A stretch of 64,000 nt of DNA from the NCBI GenBank assembly GCA_014529385.2, contig CM043959.1, positions 13,887,809 to 13,951,808 on the forward strand, written 5' to 3'. The translations under genes were made by a program, and so were the position numbers. Below the pieces are notes generated by a model. That model saw only the letters and a program-made list of their open reading frames with translations, was not told the DNA's origin and ran no database searches. Within the stretch, counting starts at the first letter, position 1. Each line of letters begins with the position of its first letter. This document shows, in pieces, positions 35,512 through 49,720 of the stretch. This stretch comes from Adiantum capillus-veneris (taxonomy: Eukaryota; Streptophyta; Polypodiopsida; Polypodiales; Pteridaceae).

Positions 35512-37867
35512 TGGAGTTAGCGTAGTAGCAGTAAATATGTTAGTGATACAAGTCTAGTAGCAATTGTATAGTATAACATGGATTTTGACTTTTTCTCCAA
35601 TAGGAGTTCAAACGATTGAAAGGCGAAAGTTTGGATAGGCTTCATCTCGTGCAGTGTCCCATGTAGTGCATTTGAAGCTAATGGCAAAGACAGTTTGCTA
35701 AAAAGTGGTACTAGTTGTGCTTTGTGTCATATGCACAAATAAAGAGAAAAAGTACAACTAGTTGCACACGTGTGCTGTAAGTCATATAAAAGAAAGTATA
35801 AATTTGTAAATTCTTTACACAAGGAGTGATTTTCTAGTAGGAGAAGAGTCAAAATTCTAGAGTTGGCTCATCACTTGGGTGTGAAGATACTTTTACCTGG
35901 TAACATAGAATAAATAGTCCTGATAGGTTTAGTTGGATAGCTAGTAAAATCAAGGAAACATGCTATGGGTGACCACTTTGATGCTTGCTACACTCAACTT
36001 GGTGGAGGTCTAAGTCAAGCCATATGTGTGTGTAAGGGTTGGTCTCACAAAGTTTCAGAAAGGTAGTCGAGTATTACTTCAACGCTTTGAAAACTATATT
36101 TCCATATTGTCGGCTATCTCTTTGATCGGAGCTTGCAACATGGAGTGAGATGTCATGAACAATCCTTTAGCTTCCAATCTCTCCATCGGATCCGGCCTTG
36201 ATCTCCCGTCTCTTCTACACTTAATCCAAAATCATCACCTTCCAAGCTCCCCTTTTTTGATGTCGAACCGGAATCAAGTTCTTCAAGATTTGATTCCTTT
36301 CTTTCCTACTCGTATATGGATGGTCGTTAAGCGCAATTGATGGGCCATTTTCCAACCAATTGCCGACTAGCCTTGATTCGCAAACTCCATATTGCAAATT
36401 TGAAAATCAATCTGCTTTCAATCGCCGATTTTCTTCAAACCAGAAGCTTTGATACCAATGGTGGGGTCAAGGGTGGGATTCCCCACTCCACCCTTGGCTG
36501 TGAAAATATAAATAACCATTGACCTTGCCATGTGGAGAAGGGAAAAGAGAGAGACAGAAGGGTTGATATTGACTCACGCAGAGAGAAGGGTGGAGATGTT
36601 GACACATCTACACATAGTAGTACACCTCTAGAGAAAAGAAGGGGAAAAACTCTTACACGAAAGAGGATGAGCTCCATAGCGCAAGACATACGATAAGAGA
36701 GGGAAAAGGGAAAAAATGTGAGCATCTACACAAGAATGGCTTAAAGATTGTAATGCCCCAAACTCCACGGCACCTTTTGTGGGGTTTGGTATTTAATATT
36801 TGATATTACTCTTTGGTGCCAGAAAATTGGAGGTCCCTCGTTCCACTTCAATTATGAGTGGAGCATATCACTTATTGCATGGCCCTCTTAAGGCGAGTTC
36901 TCACTGTCCTATTTACAAAGCAGCCATATTGGCTCATCGATAGAAGGTCTAAAACACTGTGCAAATATAAGATGGCCCAGGAATTTATTTATTGCTGGCA
37001 CTTTCTCCTCAACTCCCAAAATTCCAATCTGCAAGTCTGATATCAACTCACCATCAGTAGCAAAATAGAAAGACAGCACAGTAATTACCCATTACGCTCC
37101 CAGCTATCCCAATCGTAGTTGACCACGTACACAACGAGAGGGTGGCACCCCCAACGTCGTAACATCCCTTAGTCCAGGGATAGCAACTGTCCTCAGTTGC
37201 TCAATAGAGAATTAGTTGGGCCGTTAGTGATAAAAGGTGCGAAGAAGATCCGGAGAGTTTGGGAGAAAAACAAATCAGGTATCCCTTTAGCACCTTCTCT
37301 AGGGTGGCATTACTAAGTCAAAAGATGACGATTATGAACCATGGCGTTTGCGTGCAGTGGTGGTTTTATGATCAACTGTGTGATCAGGAAAGAGTTGCTC
37401 TTCTTGATTCATAAGTGTGCTTGGAAAAGTCGTAATAAACACCTCTATCAAACGCATTGTGAATGTGTCAGTGTGAAGGTTATTACCAATTAAATACATT
37501 ACAATGGTAGGTATCGTGTTTAAATATGCTTGGACGTTACACCATAACCCGAAATACGGTGACCGTCCGGATAAGCATGAGCTGATGGCACAGAGAATTG
37601 ACAAAATTTTAACAGTCTAGCATATCCTGTATTCAAACGAGAGAAGAGACACAAATGTGTCCACAAAATGGGAATATCAAAAAGGAAAAACTTCACCCAA
37701 AAATTCATTACCTCTCATGAGACTAGTAGCGTGATGTTACAATGCAAGAATCGAAACATATGCAGTACCTTATTTTCTTGTTGAAGTGCACTTCTTAGGA
37801 AAATACTTAGTTACAAATAGTGGTGTATATTGCATAGGGCGCACACGCTTTTGTCTTTATTCTCAAA
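35512..37867. repeat. Satellite unit 12 (2356 bp)
   Basis: Pairs with unit 10 by 'aatgcaagaatcg' and with unit 11 by 'aatggtgggg'. It lacks 'ggataggggt' in the 'gtgtgcttggaaaag' region. Confidence 0.93.
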
Positions 37868-40239
37868 TGGAGTTAGCGTAGTAGCAGTACTGCAAATATG
37901 TTAGTGATACAAGTCTAGTAGCAATTGTATAGTATAACATGGATTTTGACTTTTTCTCCAATAGGAGTTCAAACGATTGAAAGGCGAAAGTTTGGATAGG
38001 CTTCATCTCGTGCAGTGTCCCATGTAGTGCATTTGAAGCTAATGGCAAAGACAGTTTGCTAAAAAGTGGTACTAGTTGTGCTTTGTGTCATATGCACAAA
38101 TAAAGAGAAAAAGTACAACTAGTTGCACACGTGTGCTGTAAGTCATATAAAAGAAAGTATAAATTTGTAAATTCTTTACACAAGGAGTGATTTTCTAGTA
38201 GGAGAAGAGTCAAAATTCTAGAGTTGGCTCATCACTTGGGTGTGAAGATACTTTTACCTGGTAACATAGAATAAATAGTCCTGATAGGTTTAGTTGGATA
38301 GCTAGTAAAATCAAGGAAACATGCTATGGGTGACCACTTTGATGCTTGCTACACTCAACTTGGTGGAGGTCTAAGTCAAGCCATATGTGTGTGTAAGGGT
38401 TGGTCTCACAAAGTTTCAGAAAGGTAGTCGAGTATTACTTCAACGCTTTGAAAACTATATTTCCATATTGTCGGCTATCTCTTTCATCGGAGCTTGCAAC
38501 ATGGAGTGAGATGTCATGAACAATCCTTTAGCTTCCGATCTCTCCATCGGATCCGGCCTTGATCTCCCGTCTCTTCTACACTTAATCCAAAATCGTCACC
38601 TTCCAAGCTCCCCTTTTTTGATGTCGAAACGGAATCAAGTTCTTCAAGATTGATTCCTTTCTTTCCTACTCGTATATCGATGGTCGTTAAGCGCAATTGA
38701 TGGGCCATTTTCCAACTAATTGCCGACTAGCCTTGATTCGCAAACTCCATATTGCAAATTTGAAAATCAATCCTTGAAATTTCAATCGCCGATTTTCTTC
38801 AAACCAGAAGCTTTGATACCAATGTTGGGGTCAAGGGTGGGATTCCCCACTCCACCCTTGGCTGTGAAATATAAATAACCATTGACCTTGCCATGTGGAG
38901 AAGGGAAAAGAGAGAGACAGAAGGGTTGATATTGACTCACGCAGAGAGAAGGGTGGAGATGTTGACACATCTACACATAGTAGTACACCTCTAGAGAAAA
39001 GAAGGGGAAGAACTCTTACACGAAAGAGGATGAGCTCCATAGCGCAAGACATACGATAAGAGAGGGAAAAGGGAAAAATTGTGACCATCTACACAAGAAT
39101 GGCTTAAAGATTGTAATGCCCCAAACTCCACGGCACCTTTTGTGGGGTTTGGTATTTAATATTTGATATTACTCTTTGGTGCCACAAAATTGGAGGGCCC
39201 CGTTTCACTTTAATTATGAGTGGAGCGTATCACTTATTGCATGGCCCTCTTAAGGCGAGTTCTCACTGTCCTATTTACAAAGCAGCCATATTGGCTCATC
39301 GATAGAAGGTCTAAAACACTGTGCAAATATAAGATGGCCCAGGAATTTATTTATTGCTGGCACTTTCTCCTCAACTCCCAAAATTCCAATCTGCAAGTCT
39401 GATATCAACTCACCATTAGTAACAAAATAGAAAGACAGCACAATAATTACCCATTACGCTCCCAGCTATCCCAATCGTAGTTGACCACGTACACAACGAG
39501 AGGGTGGCACCCCCAACGTCGTAACATCCCTTAGTCCAGGGATAGCAACTGTCCTCAGTTGCTCAATAGAGAATTAGTTGGACCGTTAGTGATAAAAGGT
39601 GCGAAGAAGATCCGGAGAGTTTGGGAGAAAAACACATCAGGTATCCCTTTAGTAGCACCTTCTCTAGGGTGGCATTACTAAGTCAAAAGATGACGATTAT
39701 GAACCATGGCGTTTGCGTGCAGTGGTGGTTTTATGATCAACTATGTGATCAGGAAAGAGTTGCTCTTCTTGATTCATAAGTGTGGATAGGGGTCTTGAAA
39801 AAGTCGTAATAAACCTCTATCAAACGCATTGTGAATGTGTCAGTGTGAAGGTTATTACCAATTAAATACATTACAATGGTAGGTATCGTGTTTAAATATG
39901 CTTGGACGTTACACCATAACCCGAAATACGGTGACTGTCCGGATAAGCATGAGCTGATGGCACAGAGAATTGACAAAATTTTAACAGTCTAGCATATCCT
40001 GTATTCAAACGAGAGAAGAGACACAAATGTGTCCACAAAATGGGAATATCAAAAAGGAAAAACTTCACCCAAAAATTCATTACCTCTCATGAGACTAGTA
40101 GCGTGATGTTACAATGTAAGAATCGAAACATATGCAGTACCTTATTTTCTTGTTGAAGTGCACTTCTTAGGAAAATACTTAGTTACAAATAGTGGTGTAT
40201 ATTGCATAGGGCGCACACGCTTTTGTCTTTATTCTCAAA
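37868..40239. repeat. Satellite unit 13 (2372 bp)
   Basis: Has 'gcagtactgcaaatatg' at the start, 'cttccgatctctcc' and 'gtcgaaacgg', the latter two kept in most later units. Confidence 0.93.
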
Positions 40240-42601
40240 TGGAGTTAGCGTAGTAGCAGTAAATATGTTAGTGATACAAGTCTAGTAGCAATTGTATAGT
40301 ATAACATGGATTTTGACTTTTTCTCCAATAGGAGTTCAAACAATTGAAAGGCGAAAGTTTGGATAGGCTTCATCTCGTGCAGTGTCCCATGTAGTGCATT
40401 TGAAGCTAATGGCAAGGACAGTTTGCTAAAAAGTGGTACTAGTTGTGCTTTGTGTCATATGCACAAATAAAGAGAAAAAGTACAACTAGTTGCACACGTG
40501 TGCTGTAAGTCATATAAAAGAAAGTATAAATTTGTAAATTCTTTACACAAGGAGTGATTTTCTAGTAGAAGAAGAGTCAAAATTCTAGAGTTGGCTCATC
40601 ACTTGGGTGTGAAGATACTTTTACCTGGTAACATAGAATAAATAGTCCTGATAGGTTAGCTAGTAAAATCAAGGAAACATGCTATGGGTGACCACTTTGA
40701 TGCTTGCTACACTCAACTTGGTGGAGGTTAATTAGTCAAGCCATATGTGTGTGTAAGGGTTGGTCTCACAAAGTTTCAGAAAGGTAGTCGAGTATTACTT
40801 CAACGCTTTGAAAACTATATTTCCATATTGTCGGCTATCTCTTTGATCGGAGCTTGCAACATGGAGTGAGATGTCATGAATAATCCTTTAGCTTCCGATC
40901 TCTCCATCGGATCCGGCCTTGATCTCCCGTCTCTTCTACACTTAATCCAAAATCGTCACCTTCCAAGCTCCCCTTTTTTGATGTCGAAACGGAATCAAGT
41001 TCTTCAAGATTGATTCCTTTCTTTCCTACTCGTATATCGATGGTCGTTAAGCGCAATTGATGGGCCATTTTCCAACTAATTGCCGACTAGCCTTGATTCG
41101 CAAACTCCATCTTGCAAACTTGAAAATCAATCCTTGAAATTTGTTTTCAATCGCCGATTTTCTTCAAACCAGAAGCTTTGATACCAATGTTGGGGTCAAG
41201 GGTGGGATTCCCCACTCCACCCTTGGCTGTGAAATATAAATAACCGTTGACCTTGCCATGTGGAGAAGGGAAAAGAGAGAGACAGAAGGGTTGATATTGA
41301 CTCACGCAGAGAGAAGGGTGGAGATGTTGACACATCTACACATAGTAGTACACCTCTAGAGAAAAGAAGGGGAAGAACTCTTACACGAAAGAGGATGAGC
41401 TCCATAGCGCAAGACATACGATAAGAGAGGGAAAAGGGAAAAATTGTGAGCATCTACACAAGAATGGCTTAAAGATTGTAATGCCCCAAACTCCACGGCA
41501 CCTTTTGTGGGGTTTGGTATTTAATATTTGATATTACTCTTTGGTGCCACAAAATTGGAGGCCCCCGTTTCACTTTAATTATGAGTGGAGCGTATCACTT
41601 ATTGCATGGCCCTCTTAAGGCGAGTTCTCACTGTCCTATTTACAAAGCAGCCATATTGGCTCATCGATAGAAGGTCTAAAACACTGTGCAAATATAAGAT
41701 GGCCCAGGAATTTATTTATTGCTGGCACTTTCTCCTCAACTCCCAAAATTCCAATCTGCAAGTCTGATATCAACTCACCATTAGTAACAAAATAGAAAGA
41801 CAGCACAGTAATTACCCATTACGCTCCCAGCTATCCCAATCGTAGTTGACCACGTACACAACGAGAGGGTGCCCAACGTCGTAGCATCCCTTAGTCCAGG
41901 GATAGCAACTGTCCTCAGTTGCTCAATAGAGAATTAGTTGGACCGTTAGTGATAAAAGGTGCGAAGAAGATCCGGAGAGTTTGGGAGAAAAACACATCAG
42001 GAATCCCTTTAGTAGCACCTTCTCTAGGGTGGCATTACTAAGTCAAAAGATGACGATTATGAACCATGGCGTTTGCGTGCAGTGGTGGTTTTATGATCAA
42101 CTATGTGATCAGGAAAGAGTTGCTCTTCTTGATTCATAAGTGTGGATAGGGGTCTTGAAAAAGTCGTAATAAACCTCTATCAAACGCATTGTGAATGTGT
42201 CAGTGTGAAGGTTATTACCAATTAAATACATTACAATGGTAGGTATCGTGTTTAAATATGCTTGGACGTTACACCATAACCCGAAATACGGTGACTGTCC
42301 GGATAAGCATGAGCTGTGATGGCACAGAGAATTGACAAAATTTTAACAGTCTAGCGTATCCTGTATTCAAACGAGAGAAGAGACACAAATGTGTCCACAA
42401 AATGGGAATATCAAAAAGGAAAAACTTCACCCAAAAATTCATTACCTCTCATGAGACTAGTAGCGTGATGTTACAATGTAAGAATCGAAACATATGCAGT
42501 ACCTTATTTTCTTGTTGAAGTGCACTTCTTAGGAAAATACTTAGTTACAAATAGTGGTGTATATTGCATAGGGCGCACACGCTTTTGTCTTTATTCTCAA
42601 A
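40240..42601. repeat. Satellite unit 14 (2362 bp)
   Basis: Introduces 'gataggttagctag' and 'ggaggttaattag', variants that mark the homogenised block to its right. Confidence 0.93.
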
Positions 42602-44974
42602 TGGAGTTAGCGTAGTAGCAGTAAATATGTTAGTGATACAAGTCTAGTAGCAATTGTATAGTATATATAACATGGATTTTGACTTTTTCTCCAATAGGAG
42701 TTCAAACAATTGAAAGGCGAAAGTTTGGATAGGCTTCATCTCGTGCAGTGTCCCATGTAGTGCATTTGAAGCTAATGGCAAGGACAGTTCGCTAAAAAGT
42801 GGTACTAGTTGTGCTTCATGTCATATGCACAAATAAAGAGAAAAAGTACAACTAGTTGCACACGTGTGCTGTAAGTCATATAAAAGAAAGTATAAATTTG
42901 TAAATTCTTTACACAAGGAGTGATTTTCTAGTAGAAGAAGAGTCAAAATTCTAGAGTTGGCTCATCACTTGGGTGTGAAGATACTTTTACCTGGTAACAT
43001 AGAATAAATAGTTCTGATAGGTTAGCTAGTAAAATCCCTTAAGGAAACATGCTATGGGTGACCACTTTGATGCTTGCTACACTCAACTTGGTGGAGGTTA
43101 ATTAGGTCAAGCCATATGTGTGTGTAAGGGTTGGTCTCACAAGGTTTCAGAAAGGTAGTCGAGTATTACTTCAACGCTTTGAAAACTATATTTCCATATT
43201 GTCGGCTATCTCTTTGATCGGAGCTTGCAACATGGAGTGAGATGTCATGAATAATCCTTTAGCTTCCGATCTCTCCATCGGATCCGGCCTTGATCTCCCG
43301 TCTCTTCTACACTTAATCCAAAATCATCACCTTCCAAGCTCCCCTTTTTTGATGTCGAAACGGAATCAAGTTCTTCAAGATTTGGTTCCTTTCTTTCCTA
43401 CTCGTATATCGATGGTCGTTAAGCGCAATTGATGGGCCATTTTCCAACTAATTGCCGACTAGCCTTGATTCGCAAACTCCATCTTGCAAACTTGAAAATC
43501 AATCCTTGAAATTTGTTTTCAATCGCCGATTTTCTTCAAACCAGAAGCTTTGATACCAATGTTGGGGTCAAGGGTGGGATTCCCCACTCCACCCTTGGCT
43601 GTGAAATATAAATAACCGTTGACCTTGCCATGTGGAGAAGGGAAAAGAGAGAGACAGAAGGGTTGATATTGACTCACGCAGAGAGAAGGGTGGAGATGTT
43701 GACACATCTACACATAGTAGTACACCTCTAGAGAAAAGAAGGGGAAGAACTCTTACACGAAAGAGGATGAGCTCCATAGCGCAAGACATACGATAAGAGA
43801 GGGAAAAGGGAAAAATTGTGAGCATCTACACAAGAATGGCTTAAAGATTGTAATGCCCCAAACTCCACGGCACCTTTTGTGGGGTTTGGTATTTAATATT
43901 TGATATTACTCTTTGGTGCCACAAAATTGGAGGCCCCCGTTTCACTTTAATTATGAGTGGAGCGTATCACTTATTGCATGGCCCTCTTAAGGCGAGTTCT
44001 CACTGTCCTATTTACAAAGCAGCCATATTGGCTCATCGATAGAAGGTCTAAAACACTGTGCAAATATAAGATGGCCCAGGAATTTATTTATTGCTGGCAC
44101 TTTCTCCTCAACTCCCAAAATTCCAATCTGCAAGTCTGATATCAACTCACCATTAGTAACAAAATAGAAAGACAGCACAGTAATTACCCATTACGCTCCC
44201 AGCTATCCCAATCGTAGTTGACCACGTACACAACGAGAGGGTGCCCAACGTCGTAGCATCCCTTAGTCCAGGGATAGCAACTGTCCTCAGTTGCTCAATA
44301 GAGAATTAGTTGGACCGTTAGTGATAAAAGGTGCGAAGAAGATCCGGAGAGTTTGGGAGAAAAACACATCAGGAATCCCTTTAGTAGCACCTTCTCTAGG
44401 GTGGCATTACTAAGTCAAAAGATGACGATTATGAACCATGGCGTTTGCGTGCAGTGGTGGTTTTATGATCAACTATGTGATCAGGAAAGAGTTGCTCTTC
44501 TTGATTCATAAGTGTGGATAGGGGTCTTGAAAAAGTCGTAATAAACCTCTATCAAACGCATTGTGAATGTGTCAGTGTGAAGGTTATTACCAATTAAATA
44601 CATTACAATGGTAGGTATCGTGTTTAAATATGCTTGGACGTTACACCATAACCCGAAATACGGTGACTGTCCGGATAAGCATGAGTTGTGATGGCACAGA
44701 GAATTGACAAAATTTTAACAGTCTAGCGTATCCTGTATTCAAACGAGAGAAGAGACACAAATGTGTCCACAAAATGGGGAATATCAAAAAGGAAAAACTT
44801 CACCCAAAAATTCATTACCTCTCATGAGACTAGTAGCGTGATGTTACAATGTAAGAATCGAAACATATGCAGTACCTTATTTTCTTGTTGAAGTGCACTT
44901 CTTAGGAAAATACTTAGTTACAAATAGTGGTGTATATTGCATAGGGCGCACACGCTTTTGTCTTTATTCTCAAA
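42602..44974. repeat. Satellite unit 15 (2373 bp)
   Basis: First of four 2373-bp units. Diagnostic features are 'gtatagtatatataacatgg' and 'aaaatcccttaagg'. Confidence 0.95.
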
Positions 44975-47347
44975 TGGAGTTAGCGTAGTAGCAGTAAATA
45001 TGTTAGTGATACAAGTCTAGTAGCAATTGTATAGTATATATAACATGGATTTTGACTTTTTCTCCAATAGGAGTTCAAACAATTGAAAGGCGAAAGTTTG
45101 GATAGGCTTCATCTCGTGCAGTGTCCCATGTAGTGCATTTGAAGCTAATGGCAAGGACAGTTCGCTAAAAAGTGGTACTAGTTGTGCTTCATGTCATATG
45201 CACAAATAAAGAGAAAAAGTACAACTAGTTGCACACGTGTGCTGTAAGTCATATAAAAGAAAGTATAAATTTGTAAATTCTTTACACAAGGAGTGATTTT
45301 CTAGTAGAAGAAGAGTCAAAATTCTAGAGTTGGCTCATCACTTGGGTGTGAAGATACTTTTACCTGGTAACATAGAATAAATAGTTCTGATAGGTTAGCT
45401 AGTAAAATCCCTTAAGGAAACATGCTATGGGTGACCACTTTGATGCTTGCTACACTCAACTTGGTGGAGGTTAATTAGGTCAAGCCATATGTGTGTGTAA
45501 GGGTTGGTCTCACAAGGTTTCAGAAAGGTAGTCGAGTATTACTTCAACGCTTTGAAAACTATATTTCCATATTGTCGGCTATCTCTTTGATCGGAGCTTG
45601 CAACATGGAGTGAGATGTCATGAATAATCCTTTAGCTTCCGATCTCTCCATCGGATCCGGCCTTGATCTCCCGTCTCTTCTACACTTAATCCAAAATCAT
45701 CACCTTCCAAGCTCCCCTTTTTTGATGTCGAAACGGAATCAAGTTCTTCAAGATTTGGTTCCTTTCTTTCCTACTCGTATATCGATGGTCGTTAAGCGCA
45801 ATTGATGGGCCATTTTCCAACTAATTGCCGACTAGCCTTGATTCGCAAACTCCATCTTGCAAACTTGAAAATCAATCCTTGAAATTTGTTTTCAATCGCC
45901 GATTTTCTTCAAACCAGAAGCTTTGATACCAATGTTGGGGTCAAGGGTGGGATTCCCCACTCCACCCTTGGCTGTGAAATATAAATAACCGTTGACCTTG
46001 CCATGTGGAGAAGGGAAAAGAGAGAGACAGAAGGGTTGATATTGACTCACGCAGAGAGAAGGGTGGAGATGTTGACACATCTACACATAGTAGTACACCT
46101 CTAGAGAAAAGAAGGGGAAGAACTCTTACACGAAAGAGGATGAGCTCCATAGCGCAAGACATACGATAAGAGAGGGAAAAGGGAAAAATTGTGAGCATCT
46201 ACACAAGAATGGCTTAAAGATTGTAATGCCCCAAACTCCACGGCACCTTTTGTGGGGTTTGGTATTTAATATTTGATATTACTCTTTGGTGCCACAAAAT
46301 TGGAGGCCCCCGTTTCACTTTAATTATGAGTGGAGCGTATCACTTATTGCATGGCCCTCTTAAGGCGAGTTCTCACTGTCCTATTTACAAAGCAGCCATA
46401 TTGGCTCATCGATAGAAGGTCTAAAACACTGTGCAAATATAAGATGGCCCAGGAATTTATTTATTGCTGGCACTTTCTCCTCAACTCCCAAAATTCCAAT
46501 CTGCAAGTCTGATATCAACTCACCATTAGTAACAAAATAGAAAGACAGCACAGTAATTACCCATTACGCTCCCAGCTATCCCAATCGTAGTTGACCACGT
46601 ACACAACGAGAGGGTGCCCAACGTCGTAGCATCCCTTAGTCCAGGGATAGCAACTGTCCTCAGTTGCTCAATAGAGAATTAGTTGGACCGTTAGTGATAA
46701 AAGGTGCGAAGAAGATCCGGAGAGTTTGGGAGAAAAACACATCAGGAATCCCTTTAGTAGCACCTTCTCTAGGGTGGCATTACTAAGTCAAAAGATGACG
46801 ATTATGAACCATGGCGTTTGCGTGCAGTGGTGGTTTTATGATCAACTATGTGATCAGGAAAGAGTTGCTCTTCTTGATTCATAAGTGTGGATAGGGGTCT
46901 TGAAAAAGTCGTAATAAACCTCTATCAAACGCATTGTGAATGTGTCAGTGTGAAGGTTATTACCAATTAAATACATTACAATGGTAGGTATCGTGTTTAA
47001 ATATGCTTGGACGTTACACCATAACCCGAAATACGGTGACTGTCCGGATAAGCATGAGTTGTGATGGCACAGAGAATTGACAAAATTTTAACAGTCTAGC
47101 GTATCCTGTATTCAAACGAGAGAAGAGACACAAATGTGTCCACAAAATGGGGAATATCAAAAAGGAAAAACTTCACCCAAAAATTCATTACCTCTCATGA
47201 GACTAGTAGCGTGATGTTACAATGTAAGAATCGAAACATATGCAGTACCTTATTTTCTTGTTGAAGTGCACTTCTTAGGAAAATACTTAGTTACAAATAG
47301 TGGTGTATATTGCATAGGGCGCACACGCTTTTGTCTTTATTCTCAAA
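44975..47347. repeat. Satellite unit 16 (2373 bp)
   Basis: By eye identical to unit 17 across the stretches I compared, including 'gagttgtgatggc' and 'aatggggaatatc'. Confidence 0.95.
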
Positions 47348-49720
47348 TGGAGTTAGCGTAGTAGCAGTAAATATGTTAGTGATACAAGTCTAGTAGCAAT
47401 TGTATAGTATATATAACATGGATTTTGACTTTTTCTCCAATAGGAGTTCAAACAATTGAAAGGCGAAAGTTTGGATAGGCTTCATCTCGTGCAGTGTCCC
47501 ATGTAGTGCATTTGAAGCTAATGGCAAGGACAGTTCGCTAAAAAGTGGTACTAGTTGTGCTTCATGTCATATGCACAAATAAAGAGAAAAAGTACAACTA
47601 GTTGCACACGTGTGCTGTAAGTCATATAAAAGAAAGTATAAATTTGTAAATTCTTTACACAAGGAGTGATTTTCTAGTAGAAGAAGAGTCAAAATTCTAG
47701 AGTTGGCTCATCACTTGGGTGTGAAGATACTTTTACCTGGTAACATAGAATAAATAGTTCTGATAGGTTAGCTAGTAAAATCCCTTAAGGAAACATGCTA
47801 TGGGTGACCACTTTGATGCTTGCTACACTCAACTTGGTGGAGGTTAATTAGGTCAAGCCATATGTGTGTGTAAGGGTTGGTCTCACAAGGTTTCAGAAAG
47901 GTAGTCGAGTATTACTTCAACGCTTTGAAAACTATATTTCCATATTGTCGGCTATCTCTTTGATCGGAGCTTGCAACATGGAGTGAGATGTCATGAATAA
48001 TCCTTTAGCTTCCGATCTCTCCATCGGATCCGGCCTTGATCTCCCGTCTCTTCTACACTTAATCCAAAATCATCACCTTCCAAGCTCCCCTTTTTTGATG
48101 TCGAAACGGAATCAAGTTCTTCAAGATTTGGTTCCTTTCTTTCCTACTCGTATATCGATGGTCGTTAAGCGCAATTGATGGGCCATTTTCCAACTAATTG
48201 CCGACTAGCCTTGATTCGCAAACTCCATCTTGCAAACTTGAAAATCAATCCTTGAAATTTGTTTTCAATCGCCGATTTTCTTCAAACCAGAAGCTTTGAT
48301 ACCAATGTTGGGGTCAAGGGTGGGATTCCCCACTCCACCCTTGGCTGTGAAATATAAATAACCGTTGACCTTGCCATGTGGAGAAGGGAAAAGAGAGAGA
48401 CAGAAGGGTTGATATTGACTCACGCAGAGAGAAGGGTGGAGATGTTGACACATCTACACATAGTAGTACACCTCTAGAGAAAAGAAGGGGAAGAACTCTT
48501 ACACGAAAGAGGATGAGCTCCATAGCGCAAGACATACGATAAGAGAGGGAAAAGGGAAAAATTGTGAGCATCTACACAAGAATGGCTTAAAGATTGTAAT
48601 GCCCCAAACTCCACGGCACCTTTTGTGGGGTTTGGTATTTAATATTTGATATTACTCTTTGGTGCCACAAAATTGGAGGCCCCCGTTTCACTTTAATTAT
48701 GAGTGGAGCGTATCACTTATTGCATGGCCCTCTTAAGGCGAGTTCTCACTGTCCTATTTACAAAGCAGCCATATTGGCTCATCGATAGAAGGTCTAAAAC
48801 ACTGTGCAAATATAAGATGGCCCAGGAATTTATTTATTGCTGGCACTTTCTCCTCAACTCCCAAAATTCCAATCTGCAAGTCTGATATCAACTCACCATT
48901 AGTAACAAAATAGAAAGACAGCACAGTAATTACCCATTACGCTCCCAGCTATCCCAATCGTAGTTGACCACGTACACAACGAGAGGGTGCCCAACGTCGT
49001 AGCATCCCTTAGTCCAGGGATAGCAACTGTCCTCAGTTGCTCAATAGAGAATTAGTTGGACCGTTAGTGATAAAAGGTGCGAAGAAGATCCGGAGAGTTT
49101 GGGAGAAAAACACATCAGGAATCCCTTTAGTAGCACCTTCTCTAGGGTGGCATTACTAAGTCAAAAGATGACGATTATGAACCATGGCGTTTGCGTGCAG
49201 TGGTGGTTTTATGATCAACTATGTGATCAGGAAAGAGTTGCTCTTCTTGATTCATAAGTGTGGATAGGGGTCTTGAAAAAGTCGTAATAAACCTCTATCA
49301 AACGCATTGTGAATGTGTCAGTGTGAAGGTTATTACCAATTAAATACATTACAATGGTAGGTATCGTGTTTAAATATGCTTGGACGTTACACCATAACCC
49401 GAAATACGGTGACTGTCCGGATAAGCATGAGTTGTGATGGCACAGAGAATTGACAAAATTTTAACAGTCTAGCGTATCCTGTATTCAAACGAGAGAAGAG
49501 ACACAAATGTGTCCACAAAATGGGGAATATCAAAAAGGAAAAACTTCACCCAAAAATTCATTACCTCTCATGAGACTAGTAGCGTGATGTTACAATGTAA
49601 GAATCGAAACATATGCAGTACCTTATTTTCTTGTTGAAGTGCACTTCTTAGGAAAATACTTAGTTACAAATAGTGGTGTATATTGCATAGGGCGCACACG
49701 CTTTTGTCTTTATTCTCAAA
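47348..49720. repeat. Satellite unit 17 (2373 bp)
   Basis: Same diagnostic variants as unit 16; no difference noticed. Confidence 0.95.
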
